Assembly (NCBI GenBank): GCA_947471035.1
Contig: CANIWJ010000027.1
Coordinates: 1-37,246 of the forward strand
DNA length: 37,246 nucleotides
From: Verrucomicrobiota bacterium
GTDB lineage: Bacteria; Verrucomicrobiota; Verrucomicrobiia; Opitutales; Opitutaceae
Direction: 5' to 3'
Shown in pieces: positions 20,289-29,126 of the stretch. Numbering within the stretch: position 1 is the first letter of the stretch; every line of letters starts with the position of its first letter. The notes under the pieces were generated by a model. The model saw only the letters and a list, made by a program, of their open reading frames with translations. It searched no databases and was not told where the DNA came from. Both the position numbers and the translations under genes were made by a program.

Positions 20289-23015
20289 CTACTTAATTAA
20301 CTTTTTCACTAATACTTCCGGATCAATGGCTTGTTTAACCGCCAGAATCAAGGCCGTCGCCTCACAGGGTTTGGTTATCACGCCCCGGATCACCTCACTC
20401 AGCGAATCGGGCAGCACGCAGTCCCCTTCGTTTCCGGTCATGATCAAAATCGCCAGATCCGAGCGTCGGCTGCGTAATTGCTCGATAAATTTCACGCCGG
20501 AGACGCCTGGCATGGCCATGTCGGTGAGCACCAGATCCACCCGCCCGCCGGCGGCCTGAAGCTGGGAGAAGGCGGCATCGGCGCCATCAGCGCACATCAC
20601 CCGATAGCCTTCGCGCACGAGAATCAAGCGCATGATGTCCCGCACCGCCGCTTCATCGTCCACCACGAGCACTGTCCGGCCTCCTCCGGTCGGAGCGGTG
20701 CGCGGCGGAGCCGACGGACTGAATGGAGTGTTAGTCGTCGGCCGCGTGAGGGAAAGAGGCAGATACACCTTAAATAAGGTGCCTACTCCCACCCGGCTGG
20801 AGACCTGCACGAAGCCGCCGTGGCCGCGTACTATGCCAAGCACCACTGACAAACCCAAGCCACTGCCCTGACCGAAGGGCTTGGTGGTGAAAAACGGATC
20901 GAAAATCTTGTCCATAATTTCCGGCGCGATACCCAGCCCATGATCGGCGACGGTAAGGATGACAAAGGTCCCCGCGCGCAGCTCGGTATCGCGTGCGGCG
21001 GCATCGGCGGAGATTTCCGTGCGATTAACGCCAAACACCAAACGCCCGCCACGAGGCATGGCATCGGCGGCGTTGATCGCCAGATTCACCACCACCTGCT
21101 GGAGCTGCTGCGGATCACCCAGAATCGGGAATTCGCCGGTTGCCGGCACGGCATCCAGCGTGATGTTTTTAGGGAAAGTTTCGCGGATGATAGTGCAGGC
21201 GTCGCGGAGCACGTTTTTGAACTCCAGCCGGGTTTTTTCCCCGCTCTCGCCACGGGAAAAAGCCAGTAATTGATGCACAATGGCCGAGCCGCGCCTGGCC
21301 CCGGCCTCCATCGTATCAAGCAGCATGCGACCCCCAGTGTCATTTACGTAGGCGCGCAACATCGCCGGCGCCATGAGAATGGGCGTCAGGATATTATTCA
21401 AATCATGCGCCACTCCGCTGGCCAGGCGACCCACGCTTTCCAAGCGTTGTTGACGGAGCAACTGGCCTTGCAACGCATTCCGCTCCGACAAGTCCCGCAA
21501 AATAGTCAGATGCACACCCGGCAAGATGCGCGCAACCGCGCTGTAATCCGCCCGCAGCGAAGACCCATCCCTGCGCCGCAGCGAGCATTCGCCGCTTTGC
21601 GTGCCGAGCACCAGAAACTCCTGCCAGGCCTCCTCCGCCAGGCTGCGGTCACTGGCGGCGAAAACCGCATCGATGCTCAGGCCCAGCAACTGCTCGCGCG
21701 AATACCCGAGCATGCGGCTGGCCGCCGGGTTAACATCGAGGTAGCGACCATCGTCACCGGCCATGAGAATCGCGTCGTGGGAGTGCTCGAACAGCGCCTG
21801 CAAGCGGGTCTGGCTGGCGCGCAAAGCCGCCTCCTGCTGGGTGCGCGCGGTGATGTCGTGGGCGTTGAAACACACCCGCCTCGCCTGACCGTCCGCGCTT
21901 TTTAGCGGCGTATAACGGACGATGAAATGCCGGTGGTTTCCGCCGCGATCAACCAACTCGGCATCGTGCTGCACCACCCGGCCGCCCGCAGCGGCGGCCA
22001 GACTCATACGCACCTGCCGGCGCATCACAGCGGGCATTAGGCGAAAGACGGAATCGCCTTCCCGCAGCGGCCGGGAAAGGATTTCAGCTGAGATTTCGTT
22101 CGCTGCGGTATTTGCCACCTCGACCACGCCGCGCGTATCCAACACCAGGTGCACCTGCTCGGACGAATCGAGAACGGCCTGGAGCAAACGCTCTGAATTG
22201 TGCAAATCCAAGGTGCGGCGCTCCAGCATGTGCTGGGCGCGGATAAGCGAGTTTTTCTGCCGGGCCAGATCGCAAAGCCCGAACAAATAATCGGCCGCAA
22301 AAGGCCTGCGCAGATGCGCGCTGGCCCCCGAACGCAAGGAGGCCACCGCCGCCTCCGGCGCCGGATTGGCCGTCACCGCGAGAAAACTGGTCTGCGGAAA
22401 GGCAAGGATCAGTTCCGACATGTGCCCGGTGGATGCGCCGGGCATATCCAAATCGTAAACCACCGTTTCCCACGGCTCCTGCTGAAGCGCACCCGCCAGC
22501 GAGATGGCGTCCGGCACCTCGCGCACCACACAACCCTGAGCCGAAAAAACCGCCCGCACCTCGTTTTCCTCCGAACCGGCCGGCAGCGCCAGCAACACAC
22601 GCCACGCGAGCGCGGGATCCGGCTTATTGAGCAAGCGCCTCACCCGCTCCCGCAGCAGCGTCGCATCCACGGGAGCGGGCAACAGGTCGTTGGCCCCCAA
22701 CTCGACTGCAATCGCGGCCGCCGACTTGCCCGAAAAGGTCTCGGAAATCACGAGTATCGGAGTTTGGTTAAATTCGCGATAACCAGGGGAGCGCAGCATG
22801 CGGCAAAACCCCCAGCCATCGATTTCCGGCAGGTTGAGTTCCGTGATCACCAGAGCCGGGCGGCGCTGCAACAAGAGCCTCATCGCCTCGGGCACGGACC
22901 GGCACGTCGCGAGCTGTAAACCTTCCTGGGCCAGCATCGCCGCCACCTCCAGGAGCTGGACCGGATCGTGGTTAACCAAAACAACGAAGGGGAGCTCGGA
23001 GACAACGAGTGACAT
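20289..23015 (-). CDS. Hybrid histidine kinase: two degenerate receivers, two PAS, HisKA-HATPase, C-terminal REC
   Basis: The 908-residue protein is read from the ATG that overlaps the preceding stop as TGATG; a TTG one codon earlier is possible. The first receiver-like domain (about 7-120) has Glu59 where the phospho-accepting Asp is expected (ITELNLPE) and LPAP in place of the usual KP. The second (about 133-245) keeps an Asp (VYDLDMPG) but has RRPF instead of KP. Two PAS domains follow (about 275-395 and 400-515), then SGVAHDLNN with His537, an ATPase domain (GSGLGLSVV) and a standard receiver (VLTDMAMPG, ITKP). It is coupled to the upstream BarA-like kinase. It is probably cytoplasmic, since no membrane segment is seen. 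Confidence 0.9.
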   Translation of the reverse strand: MSLVVSELPFVVLVNHDPVQLLEVAAMLAQEGLQLATCRSVPEAMRLLLQRRPALVITELNLPEIDGWGFCRMLRSPGYREFNQTPILVISETFSGKSAAAIAVELGANDLLPAPVDATLLRERVRRLLNKPDPALAWRVLLALPAGSEENEVRAVFSAQGCVVREVPDAISLAGALQQEPWETVVYDLDMPGASTGHMSELILAFPQTSFLAVTANPAPEAAVASLRSGASAHLRRPFAADYLFGLCDLARQKNSLIRAQHMLERRTLDLHNSERLLQAVLDSSEQVHLVLDTRGVVEVANTAANEISAEILSRPLREGDSVFRLMPAVMRRQVRMSLAAAAGGRVVQHDAELVDRGGNHRHFIVRYTPLKSADGQARRVCFNAHDITARTQQEAALRASQTRLQALFEHSHDAILMAGDDGRYLDVNPAASRMLGYSREQLLGLSIDAVFAASDRSLAEEAWQEFLVLGTQSGECSLRRRDGSSLRADYSAVARILPGVHLTILRDLSERNALQGQLLRQQRLESVGRLASGVAHDLNNILTPILMAPAMLRAYVNDTGGRMLLDTMEAGARRGSAIVHQLLAFSRGESGEKTRLEFKNVLRDACTIIRETFPKNITLDAVPATGEFPILGDPQQLQQVVVNLAINAADAMPRGGRLVFGVNRTEISADAAARDTELRAGTFVILTVADHGLGIAPEIMDKIFDPFFTTKPFGQGSGLGLSVVLGIVRGHGGFVQVSSRVGVGTLFKVYLPLSLTRPTTNTPFSPSAPPRTAPTGGGRTVLVVDDEAAVRDIMRLILVREGYRVMCADGADAAFSQLQAAGGRVDLVLTDMAMPGVSGVKFIEQLRSRRSDLAILIMTGNEGDCVLPDSLSEVIRGVITKPCEATALILAVKQAIDPEVLVKKLIK

Positions 23016-26000
23016 CAAGAGGGGTGAGGGGTTGGACGAGACGCCGGACTTTCGTTTTGAATATGCCGGGCGGCATCGTCGAGCACAGCTTTAAGTTCAT
23101 CCTCCAAAGCATGAAACACGTTCGCCAGATCTAGCCCCTGCGCCACTGCGGCTTCCACTTCGGAAGCCGCCAGACGTAGATTTTTTGCGGAGAAATTCCC
23201 CGCCGCGCTCTTCAAGCTGTGCATGGCCCGGCCCAGCGTGACTAGATCCCCCTCGGCCCGTGCCGCACGCGCCCGCACCTGATAATCCATGACTTCGCGA
23301 CAGAATTGACCCAGCAATTCCGCCGCCAGGCCGCTGTCACCACCCATACGCTCCAGATAGTCTTTCCAATCCAGCGCGGCCCTCGGTGAGGCTGGCACGG
23401 AAAGCGTGGAAAGGTGCAAGGCCAGACACTCCGCCAGCGCCTTGGCGTTGATCGGCTTGGTCAGGTAATCGTTCATGCCCGCCTCCAGGCAACGCTCCCG
23501 GTCGCCCGTAAGCGCGTTGGCGGTCATCGCCACGATCGGAATCTTGGGATTGAGCGCGGTGCTCTCCGGCCCGCGCACCGCGCGGGTGGCCTCGTAACCA
23601 TCCATCTCCGGCATCTGGCAATCCATCAAAACCAAATCGTAGGGCGCCCGCGCCAGCGCGGTCACGGCCTCGCGGCCATTAGCCACTGCATCCGCCCGGT
23701 AACCCAGCCGGGCCAGAATGGCCAGGGCCACACGTTGGTTGATCGAGTTGTCTTCCACCAGCAGCAGACGCCAGCCGGTGCGGTTGGCGGGTAGGCGCGG
23801 CGCGGGCGCGGCGACCGCCACCGCCGGGGAAAAGATTTCCGCCAGCGTGCGGTGCAGGGTCGCGCGCCGCACCGGTTTGGAAACCACCGCCTTGGCACCC
23901 GGCAAGGCAACCCGTCCGGCCAGGCTCGAAAGCACAATCACCGGCACGCCGAGCTTGCCGTCCGGCCGTGCCGCGATGGCCGCCGCCATGGCTTCATCCG
24001 CCCCCGGCGTTCGATCCGAAAGCAACACCACCTCATAGCCCGAACCACCCGGCGCGCTAAGCAAATCGATGACGGCGGCCACGGAAGAGAACACCTCGCA
24101 GCGCGCCCCGCTGGCATCGAGCAACATGCACACCTGATCGGCGGTGGGGCGATGCGGCTCGATCAACACGATCTTGCGTCCGATCCAGGCCGGCGGCGCG
24201 CCGCGCACCGGCTCGGGCCGCACCGGCAAGGGCAACAACACCGTAAACGTGCTCCCCTGCCCCACCCGGCTTTGCAGCGAAAGCTCGCCGCCCATCAGCT
24301 CGACCAATTGCCGCGAAATCGCCAGCCCCAGCCCCGTGCCTCCATAGCGCCGGGTGGTGGAGGAATCCACCTGGGTAAACGGTTGAAAAAGACTGGTGAC
24401 GCGTTCCGGAGGTATGCCCACCCCGGTATCCGCCACCGCCAGCGAAAGCATGGGCTCCGCCCCCTCCCGCGCCCGGGTGCCGATGCGCACCACCACTTCG
24501 CCACGCTCGGTAAATTTCACCGCGTTGGCTACCAGATTGACGATAATCTGACGTATGCGCCCCGGGTCACCAAGTACTCGGCGAGGTGTGCCGGGCGCGA
24601 ACACCGCCGCCAGTTCCAGACTGCGCTCATGCGCGCGCAGCGCGAGCAATTCGAGCGCGTCCTCGATCAACTCGATCAAATCAAAATCAATCGATTCCAA
24701 CTCCAGTTTACCGGCCTCGATTTTGGAGAAATCCAGCACGTCATTCACCAGATGCAGCAGATTCTCGCCGCTCAAGCGGGCGGTCTCGGCAAAGCCGCGT
24801 TGCTCGGCGTCGAGCTTGGTATCGAGTAAGAGACCAATCATACCCATAACGCCGTTGATCGGAGTGCGGATCTCGTGGCTCATGTTCGCCAGGAACATGC
24901 TCTTGGCCGTGCTCGCGGCCTTGGCCTGGCGCGCCATTTCCTGGGCCATGCCGACGGCCTCCTGAATCTGCGCGTTCATGTGCTGCGAGGCCTCCTGCGC
25001 CGCCTTCAGCGCCAGCTCGGCGCCCTGTTGCTCATCGACCTTCCTCGCCATGCCCAAGTAGCCGATCGGACCGCCGCCACCATCACGCATGGCCGCCACC
25101 ATCAAACGCACCGCAACCCGACGGCCGGCTCGGGTGAGAAAGGTCCACTCCCGCTCCTCGGATTGACCGTTCTCGCGCACCATGCGGCACCACACTTCAA
25201 AATCCGGGGTACAGTGCCGCCCATCCACGCCGGCCATTTGCTCCGCCCGACGAGCCAGCTCCATCGGATCATGGAATCGGGCCGGGGTGCACAGTCCCAC
25301 CACTTCCGCCGCAGTGTAGCCCAGCAGCGTCTCGGCACTGTTATTGAACACCGAAATCACGCCATTCACGTCAGTCGCTATGATCGCCACCCTAACTGAG
25401 GCTAATATCGACTGCTGCACCACCTCGGCGCGTCGCCGCGCACTCGCTTCCGACTGAATGGCGATATACCCCTCCACCCGACCCTCGGCATCCCGCAGTG
25501 GATCGATTTTTGTGTTCAACCAATACATGCTTCCATCGCGCCGATAATTGAGGATTTCCGCCTCGATGGATTCTCCCGCCGTCAACGCGGCCCGGATCTT
25601 GGCCACGGTTTTGGGGTCAGTATCCGGACCTTGCAGGAGCGACCCCGGTTTCCGCCCGACTACTTCGGCCAGCGTATAACCGGATAAACGGGTGAAGCCT
25701 TCGTTGACCCATTCCACCCGGCCAAAGGCATCGGTGATCACCACGCCATTGGTAGTCTTGCTCGCCACCAGCGCCAGCCGGGCCTGCTCCCGCACGGAAG
25801 CTTCGTGTGCGACGGTGACTTCCTTTTGGGTCACCAACGCGACCGCACCCGGCGCGAGTGTACAAGGCACTGCCCGAAGTTGAAACCAGCGCACCCCTGT
25901 CTCTTCATCCCGATGATAAACCGTATCGTAACCCGACTGTCGACCCGCCAGCAGTTCCTCCAAACCATAAACCACCAAAGGGCTGCACACCGTCCAGTAA

Positions 26001-26134
26001 GATTCCCCCGGTGTGCCGTTTGCCCCCGGCGAAGCGGCCAACACCCTCCCGACGCGGTCGAGTACAAGGGCCTCGCCCTCAACCACCGAGGCTAACAGGG
26101 AAAGCGTTGCCGCTAATTTCGCCTTGGAATCCAT
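23015..26134 (-). CDS. BarA/TorS-type hybrid kinase: PAS repeats, HisKA-HATPase, two REC, HPt
   Basis: This is a complete phosphorelay in 1039 residues. A PAS-like N-terminus (about 15-105) is followed by two clear PAS domains (about 120-240, NGVVITDAFGRVEWVNEGF; 245-370). The HisKA box MSHEIRTPINGV has His420. The ATPase domain shows NLVANAVKF, DTGVGIPPE and GTGLGLAIS. A divergent receiver (about 670-790; LLSDRTPG, VSKP) precedes a standard receiver with Asp838 (LMDCQMPEMDGYEATR) and an HPt domain with His972 (AMHSLKSAAGN). Both kinases of this pair are translated from overlapping genes, so they may exchange phosphate. No membrane segment is seen. The output regulator is not in the window. 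Confidence 0.92.
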   Translation of the reverse strand: MDSKAKLAATLSLLASVVEGEALVLDRVGRVLAASPGANGTPGESYWTVCSPLVVYGLEELLAGRQSGYDTVYHRDEETGVRWFQLRAVPCTLAPGAVALVTQKEVTVAHEASVREQARLALVASKTTNGVVITDAFGRVEWVNEGFTRLSGYTLAEVVGRKPGSLLQGPDTDPKTVAKIRAALTAGESIEAEILNYRRDGSMYWLNTKIDPLRDAEGRVEGYIAIQSEASARRRAEVVQQSILASVRVAIIATDVNGVISVFNNSAETLLGYTAAEVVGLCTPARFHDPMELARRAEQMAGVDGRHCTPDFEVWCRMVRENGQSEEREWTFLTRAGRRVAVRLMVAAMRDGGGGPIGYLGMARKVDEQQGAELALKAAQEASQHMNAQIQEAVGMAQEMARQAKAASTAKSMFLANMSHEIRTPINGVMGMIGLLLDTKLDAEQRGFAETARLSGENLLHLVNDVLDFSKIEAGKLELESIDFDLIELIEDALELLALRAHERSLELAAVFAPGTPRRVLGDPGRIRQIIVNLVANAVKFTERGEVVVRIGTRAREGAEPMLSLAVADTGVGIPPERVTSLFQPFTQVDSSTTRRYGGTGLGLAISRQLVELMGGELSLQSRVGQGSTFTVLLPLPVRPEPVRGAPPAWIGRKIVLIEPHRPTADQVCMLLDASGARCEVFSSVAAVIDLLSAPGGSGYEVVLLSDRTPGADEAMAAAIAARPDGKLGVPVIVLSSLAGRVALPGAKAVVSKPVRRATLHRTLAEIFSPAVAVAAPAPRLPANRTGWRLLLVEDNSINQRVALAILARLGYRADAVANGREAVTALARAPYDLVLMDCQMPEMDGYEATRAVRGPESTALNPKIPIVAMTANALTGDRERCLEAGMNDYLTKPINAKALAECLALHLSTLSVPASPRAALDWKDYLERMGGDSGLAAELLGQFCREVMDYQVRARAARAEGDLVTLGRAMHSLKSAAGNFSAKNLRLAASEVEAAVAQGLDLANVFHALEDELKAVLDDAARHIQNESPASRPTPHPS

Positions 26135-26380
26135 GATGCCGCTAAGGGTGCGTCCGCCCGACGGACAGGGCCGACACGCTCGGCGGGCTAAACGAGTTTA
26201 AAAACATGGAGGTAAACGACAGGAGGGTATTCGCGACGTTGTCTCATCGGCACAGCCCGCCTCCGCTTAACCCCGAAAAGCGGAGCTGCGCCGGATTTGG
26301 CAAATTACAACCACCCGAGCGGTGCGCTTCACCGTTCTACGAAAAAAGCTGAATCGCGGGCGGCTGGGGATAAGGCCAAG

Positions 26381-26483
26381 CCCCGGCTAGAGCCGGGACT
26401 CCAACTCCAAGACGCGGAAAAGAGTCGTCTCCGCGCGTTGGAGTCCCGCCTTCAGGCGGTCATTCCAGCTTTATTAGCCGGGG
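26381..26483. repeat. Nested palindromic element in the 426-bp gap after the flagellin gene
   Basis: Several perfect stems are packed together: CCCGGCT/AGCCGGG (26382-26397), GGGACTCCAAC/GTTGGAGTCCC (26395-26405 with 26437-26447), CGCGGA/TCCGCG inside it, CCGCC-TTCA-GGCGG (26446-26459), and outer arms CCCCGGCTA (26381-26389) with TAGCCGGGG (26475-26483). This is the layout of a REP/BIME-like intergenic repeat and may end flagellar transcription. The rest of 26135-26560 shows no gene or convincing promoter. Confidence 0.6.
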
Positions 26484-26560
26484 ACGATGACATTGGGGTC
26501 ACTTTAACAAAGCAGAACTCGTTCTTATTTTTTAACCGTTCTTAATTAACCGAATGGGTA

Positions 26561-27439
26561 TTAACCTCGGCCAAGCAGCTTGAGGATATTGCCGGAGGCG
26601 TCGCGCGCTTGGGCGAGCATAGCGTTGTGACTTTCGGAGAGGATTTGCAGGCGCGACAGGGAGGTGACTTCCTTGGCAATGTCCGCGTCGCGGATGGCCG
26701 AAATCGCCGCCTCCTGGTTGGTCTTGGCGGTGGTGACTACTCCCGAGGCAAACTCCAACCGGCTTTGCACCGCGCCTATGGTGGCGCTGCCGCTGCTCGC
26801 CTGATCCAGCGCCGTGTTTAAGGCGGCGGGAATACCGGCGGTGTTGAGGTTGAAGGTGTAGGCGCCAGTGGCGTCTTGCTTGATCAGGTCGCCAATCGCC
26901 CCGCTGCGGAAATTCAGGGTGGGCAAGGCCAGCTGTTCATCAACTTGCAAACCGATGGAGAGCGACTCGCCGCTGGATGGCCCGAAGAGCGCCTTGTCGT
27001 TAAATTTAGCGGTGGGCTGATCGATGCCAACGGTACCGCCGATCTCGGCCGTAGTGCCGCCAATGCTCTGGCGCATCTGGTCCTGAAGCTGGGTAAACTC
27101 TGCCTGGTAGAGCGAGCGGTCCTTGGCGTTTTGCAGATTATTACTCGACAGTGCGGAAATCTCGCCCATGCGGGTGAGGATTTTGCTGATCTGGCCGAGC
27201 TGGCCGGAGGTCACCTGCATGCGGCTGATACCATTCTGGAGGTTCACTTGCACCGCCCCAAGCCGGGTTTGCTGGGCATCGAGCTTGGCGGCCTGACCCA
27301 GGCCGGCGGAATCGACGGCGGGGCGATCAATACGCTGACCCGAGGAAATACGGGCGGAAACGGTATCCGACTTGGGCTGCAGGCGCGCCAGACCGGCGGC
27401 GAGGCTGAGCGATTGCTGGGTGAGATTGAGCGAAGACAT
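26561..27439 (-). CDS. fliC: Flagellin
   Basis: The 292-residue protein has the conserved N-terminal coiled coil and D1 core (ISSGQRIDRPAVDSAGLGQA, then NLQNGISRMQVTSGQLGQIS) and the matching C-terminal helix (NQEAAISAIRDADIAKEV, SHNAMLAQARDASGNILKLLG). The variable middle is short, giving a small filament subunit of about 30 kDa. It is the last gene of the cluster, 27 bases after csrA, and no sigma-28 or sigma-54 site lies in that gap, so it may be cotranscribed with fliW-csrA or use an internal promoter. The leader directly before ATG is pyrimidine-rich (TTTTTTTACCCCC), with no Shine-Dalgarno and no GGA. Confidence 0.93.
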   Translation of the reverse strand: MSSLNLTQQSLSLAAGLARLQPKSDTVSARISSGQRIDRPAVDSAGLGQAAKLDAQQTRLGAVQVNLQNGISRMQVTSGQLGQISKILTRMGEISALSSNNLQNAKDRSLYQAEFTQLQDQMRQSIGGTTAEIGGTVGIDQPTAKFNDKALFGPSSGESLSIGLQVDEQLALPTLNFRSGAIGDLIKQDATGAYTFNLNTAGIPAALNTALDQASSGSATIGAVQSRLEFASGVVTTAKTNQEAAISAIRDADIAKEVTSLSRLQILSESHNAMLAQARDASGNILKLLGRG

Positions 27440-27466
27440 GGGGGTAAAAAAAGGCGGACGGGGATT

Positions 27467-27733
27467 TTAGGGTTTGGCGACGGAGCCGGCCGGGGGCGCG
27501 AGGCGCGGCAGCATGGGCAGGCGGGAACCAATGGCACCGGCACCGGCATGCGACATGGCGGCGGCCTGGTTGTTGGCGGCGAGTTCGAGCAGGACTTCCT
27601 TGCGCACGATGGATATCTCGCGCGGAGCCTGGATGCCGATCTTCACGACGTCTCCATCGATGCGCGTGATGCGGATCTCGATGTTGTCGCCGATGACGAT
27701 GGCTTCGTTTACCTTTCGGGTGAGGACGAGCAT
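27467..27733 (-). CDS. csrA: Carbon storage regulator CsrA
   Basis: The 88-residue protein begins with the canonical CsrA fold ([20 protein letters not shown], then [19 protein letters not shown] with the RNA-contacting Arg). The last 30 or so residues form an Ala/Pro-rich extension ([16 protein letters not shown]) that the typical 61-residue enterobacterial protein lacks. CsrA binds GGA motifs in mRNA leaders and, in FliW-containing bacteria, represses flagellin translation until FliW binds it. Here it sits between fliW and the flagellin gene, which supports that circuit. Confidence 0.95.
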   Translation of the reverse strand: MLVLTRKVNEAIVIGDNIEIRITRIDGDVVKIGIQAPREISIVRKEVLLELAANNQAAAMSHAGAGAIGSRLPMLPRLAPPAGSVAKP

Positions 27734-27748
27734 GGCTGGAGGGTGTGG

Positions 27749-28186
27749 TCAGCTCGCGGTGACGAGCGGATGACGGGCGCTGAACTGGGTGTGGTTGGCG
27801 ACGACGACCTGGCGGGCGACGCCCGTGTGCCGATTGATAATGATCGGACCGACAAGATTGACGTTAGCAGTGGAGGCCTGGTCACGGACGGTGACTATGT
27901 TGAGTACCAGGGCGTCGGACGAGTCGATAATGCCGAGAGCGGTCGCATCATCGTCAAATAGTTCAGGCGCGTAGTCGGGCAGCAAGCCGATTGGGTCGAT
28001 CACCACGAAGTGTAGCGGCGAGGGACCGTGGAGGCGGAGCCATTGAAACGGGAGCTGGTCGGCGAAATGGAAGACCTCGCCGCGGCGATGTTCGGGGAAG
28101 CCCACGATTCCGTTGGGGAATGTAAGTTCGAGCGCCGGTGGAGCTACGGGGGCGGCCTGCAGGGTGGATTCGTCTAGGACTTTCAT
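27749..28186 (-). CDS. fliW: Flagellar assembly factor FliW
   Basis: The 145-residue protein carries the FliW signature: FPNGIVGFPEHRRGEVF near the start, a central PLHFVVIDPIGLLPDYAP, the strand VLNIVTVRD and the segment VNLVGPIIINRHTGVARQV. FliW binds either flagellin or CsrA, so free flagellin releases CsrA to shut off further flagellin translation (known from Bacillus and Campylobacter). It is placed between flgL and csrA, the standard order. The ATG is preceded by TTATTACCCT, with no Shine-Dalgarno. Confidence 0.93.
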   Translation of the reverse strand: MKVLDESTLQAAPVAPPALELTFPNGIVGFPEHRRGEVFHFADQLPFQWLRLHGPSPLHFVVIDPIGLLPDYAPELFDDDATALGIIDSSDALVLNIVTVRDQASTANVNLVGPIIINRHTGVARQVVVANHTQFSARHPLVTAS

Positions 28187-28212
28187 AGGGTAATAAAAAG
28201 GGGGACGGGAAA

Positions 28213-29109
28213 TTACTTTAGGTAATCGAGGAGCGACATCTTGAGCATGGTGGAGCCGGAACTCAGCGCGGCCTCGTAGGCCTGAGTGGTCTGGTTGAGC
28301 CGGACGATGGTGCTGGTGAGATCGACGTCGGCGTCGGCCGAGATGGCGGTCTCGATGCTGTCGAGCCGGGTGCGTTGCTGGGTCTGGGCGACTTCGATGC
28401 GCAGCTGGATCGCGCCGTGTTCGCTGAGCGAGGAAACGAGAAGATTTTCCGACGTATCCAGACCGGCGCGGGTGGCCTGGGTGGCATTGGTATCACCGGC
28501 GTTGAGCGCATCGCGCAGGGCGACGAGCTGGTTCATGAAATCGGCAAGGCCGGAGTTGGTGGCGGCGTCGGGCGTGGGCTGGATGCTTGCGCCGTCGGCG
28601 AGGGGCACCGAGACGCGGCCGGCATCGCCAACGTAGGTGACGGCGGTGATCTTGCCGTTGACGTCGCGGGTGGCAGTGAAGGGAGGCGCGTCCACGGCGG
28701 TGCCGCCGAAGACGTAGTCGTTGCGAAAGCGGGTGTTTCCGCTGGTCGCGGCCTGCTCCAGGAGTTGGTCCACTTCGGAGGCGTAGGCTTGCATGGCCGA
28801 GGTGCCGAGATTGCCGGTGCCCATCACGGCGAGTTCGCCCGCGCGGTCGGAAAGTTTCTTAAATTGATCCAGACCGCTGTAGGAGGTTTTTGAATATTCG
28901 AGAGCGGCGTCGGCGTTACGGGCGAATTGCGAGACACTGGCGCGCTCCATCTGGGCGGAAATGACGCGGGCGGCGGCGGCGGGGTCGTCGCTGGGTTTGA
29001 AGATGCGCTGGCCGGTGGCGACTTGGTTCTGCAGCTCGGCCTGCTGGGTGCTCAGCCGTTGCAACTGGGCCAGGACGTTGTCCGAGGTGGAGGCGGTGGA
29101 GATGCGCAT
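28213..29109 (-). CDS. flgL: Flagellar hook-associated protein 3 (hook-filament junction)
   Basis: The 298-residue FlgL is close to the usual length of about 300. The N-terminus has the flagellin-like coiled coil (LSTQQAELQNQVATGQRIFKPSD, split around residues 19-41), and the C-terminal helix ends TLLKMS-type (TMLKMSLLDYLK). It is exported by the flagellar type III apparatus and forms the second junction ring between hook and filament. It follows flgK by 17 bases and precedes fliW by 26 bases. The sequence before ATG is GTTACCCTTACCGCC, again without Shine-Dalgarno. Confidence 0.93.
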   Translation of the reverse strand: MRISTASTSDNVLAQLQRLSTQQAELQNQVATGQRIFKPSDDPAAAARVISAQMERASVSQFARNADAALEYSKTSYSGLDQFKKLSDRAGELAVMGTGNLGTSAMQAYASEVDQLLEQAATSGNTRFRNDYVFGGTAVDAPPFTATRDVNGKITAVTYVGDAGRVSVPLADGASIQPTPDAATNSGLADFMNQLVALRDALNAGDTNATQATRAGLDTSENLLVSSLSEHGAIQLRIEVAQTQQRTRLDSIETAISADADVDLTSTIVRLNQTTQAYEAALSSGSTMLKMSLLDYLK

Positions 29110-29126
29110 GGCGGTAAGGGTAACTA

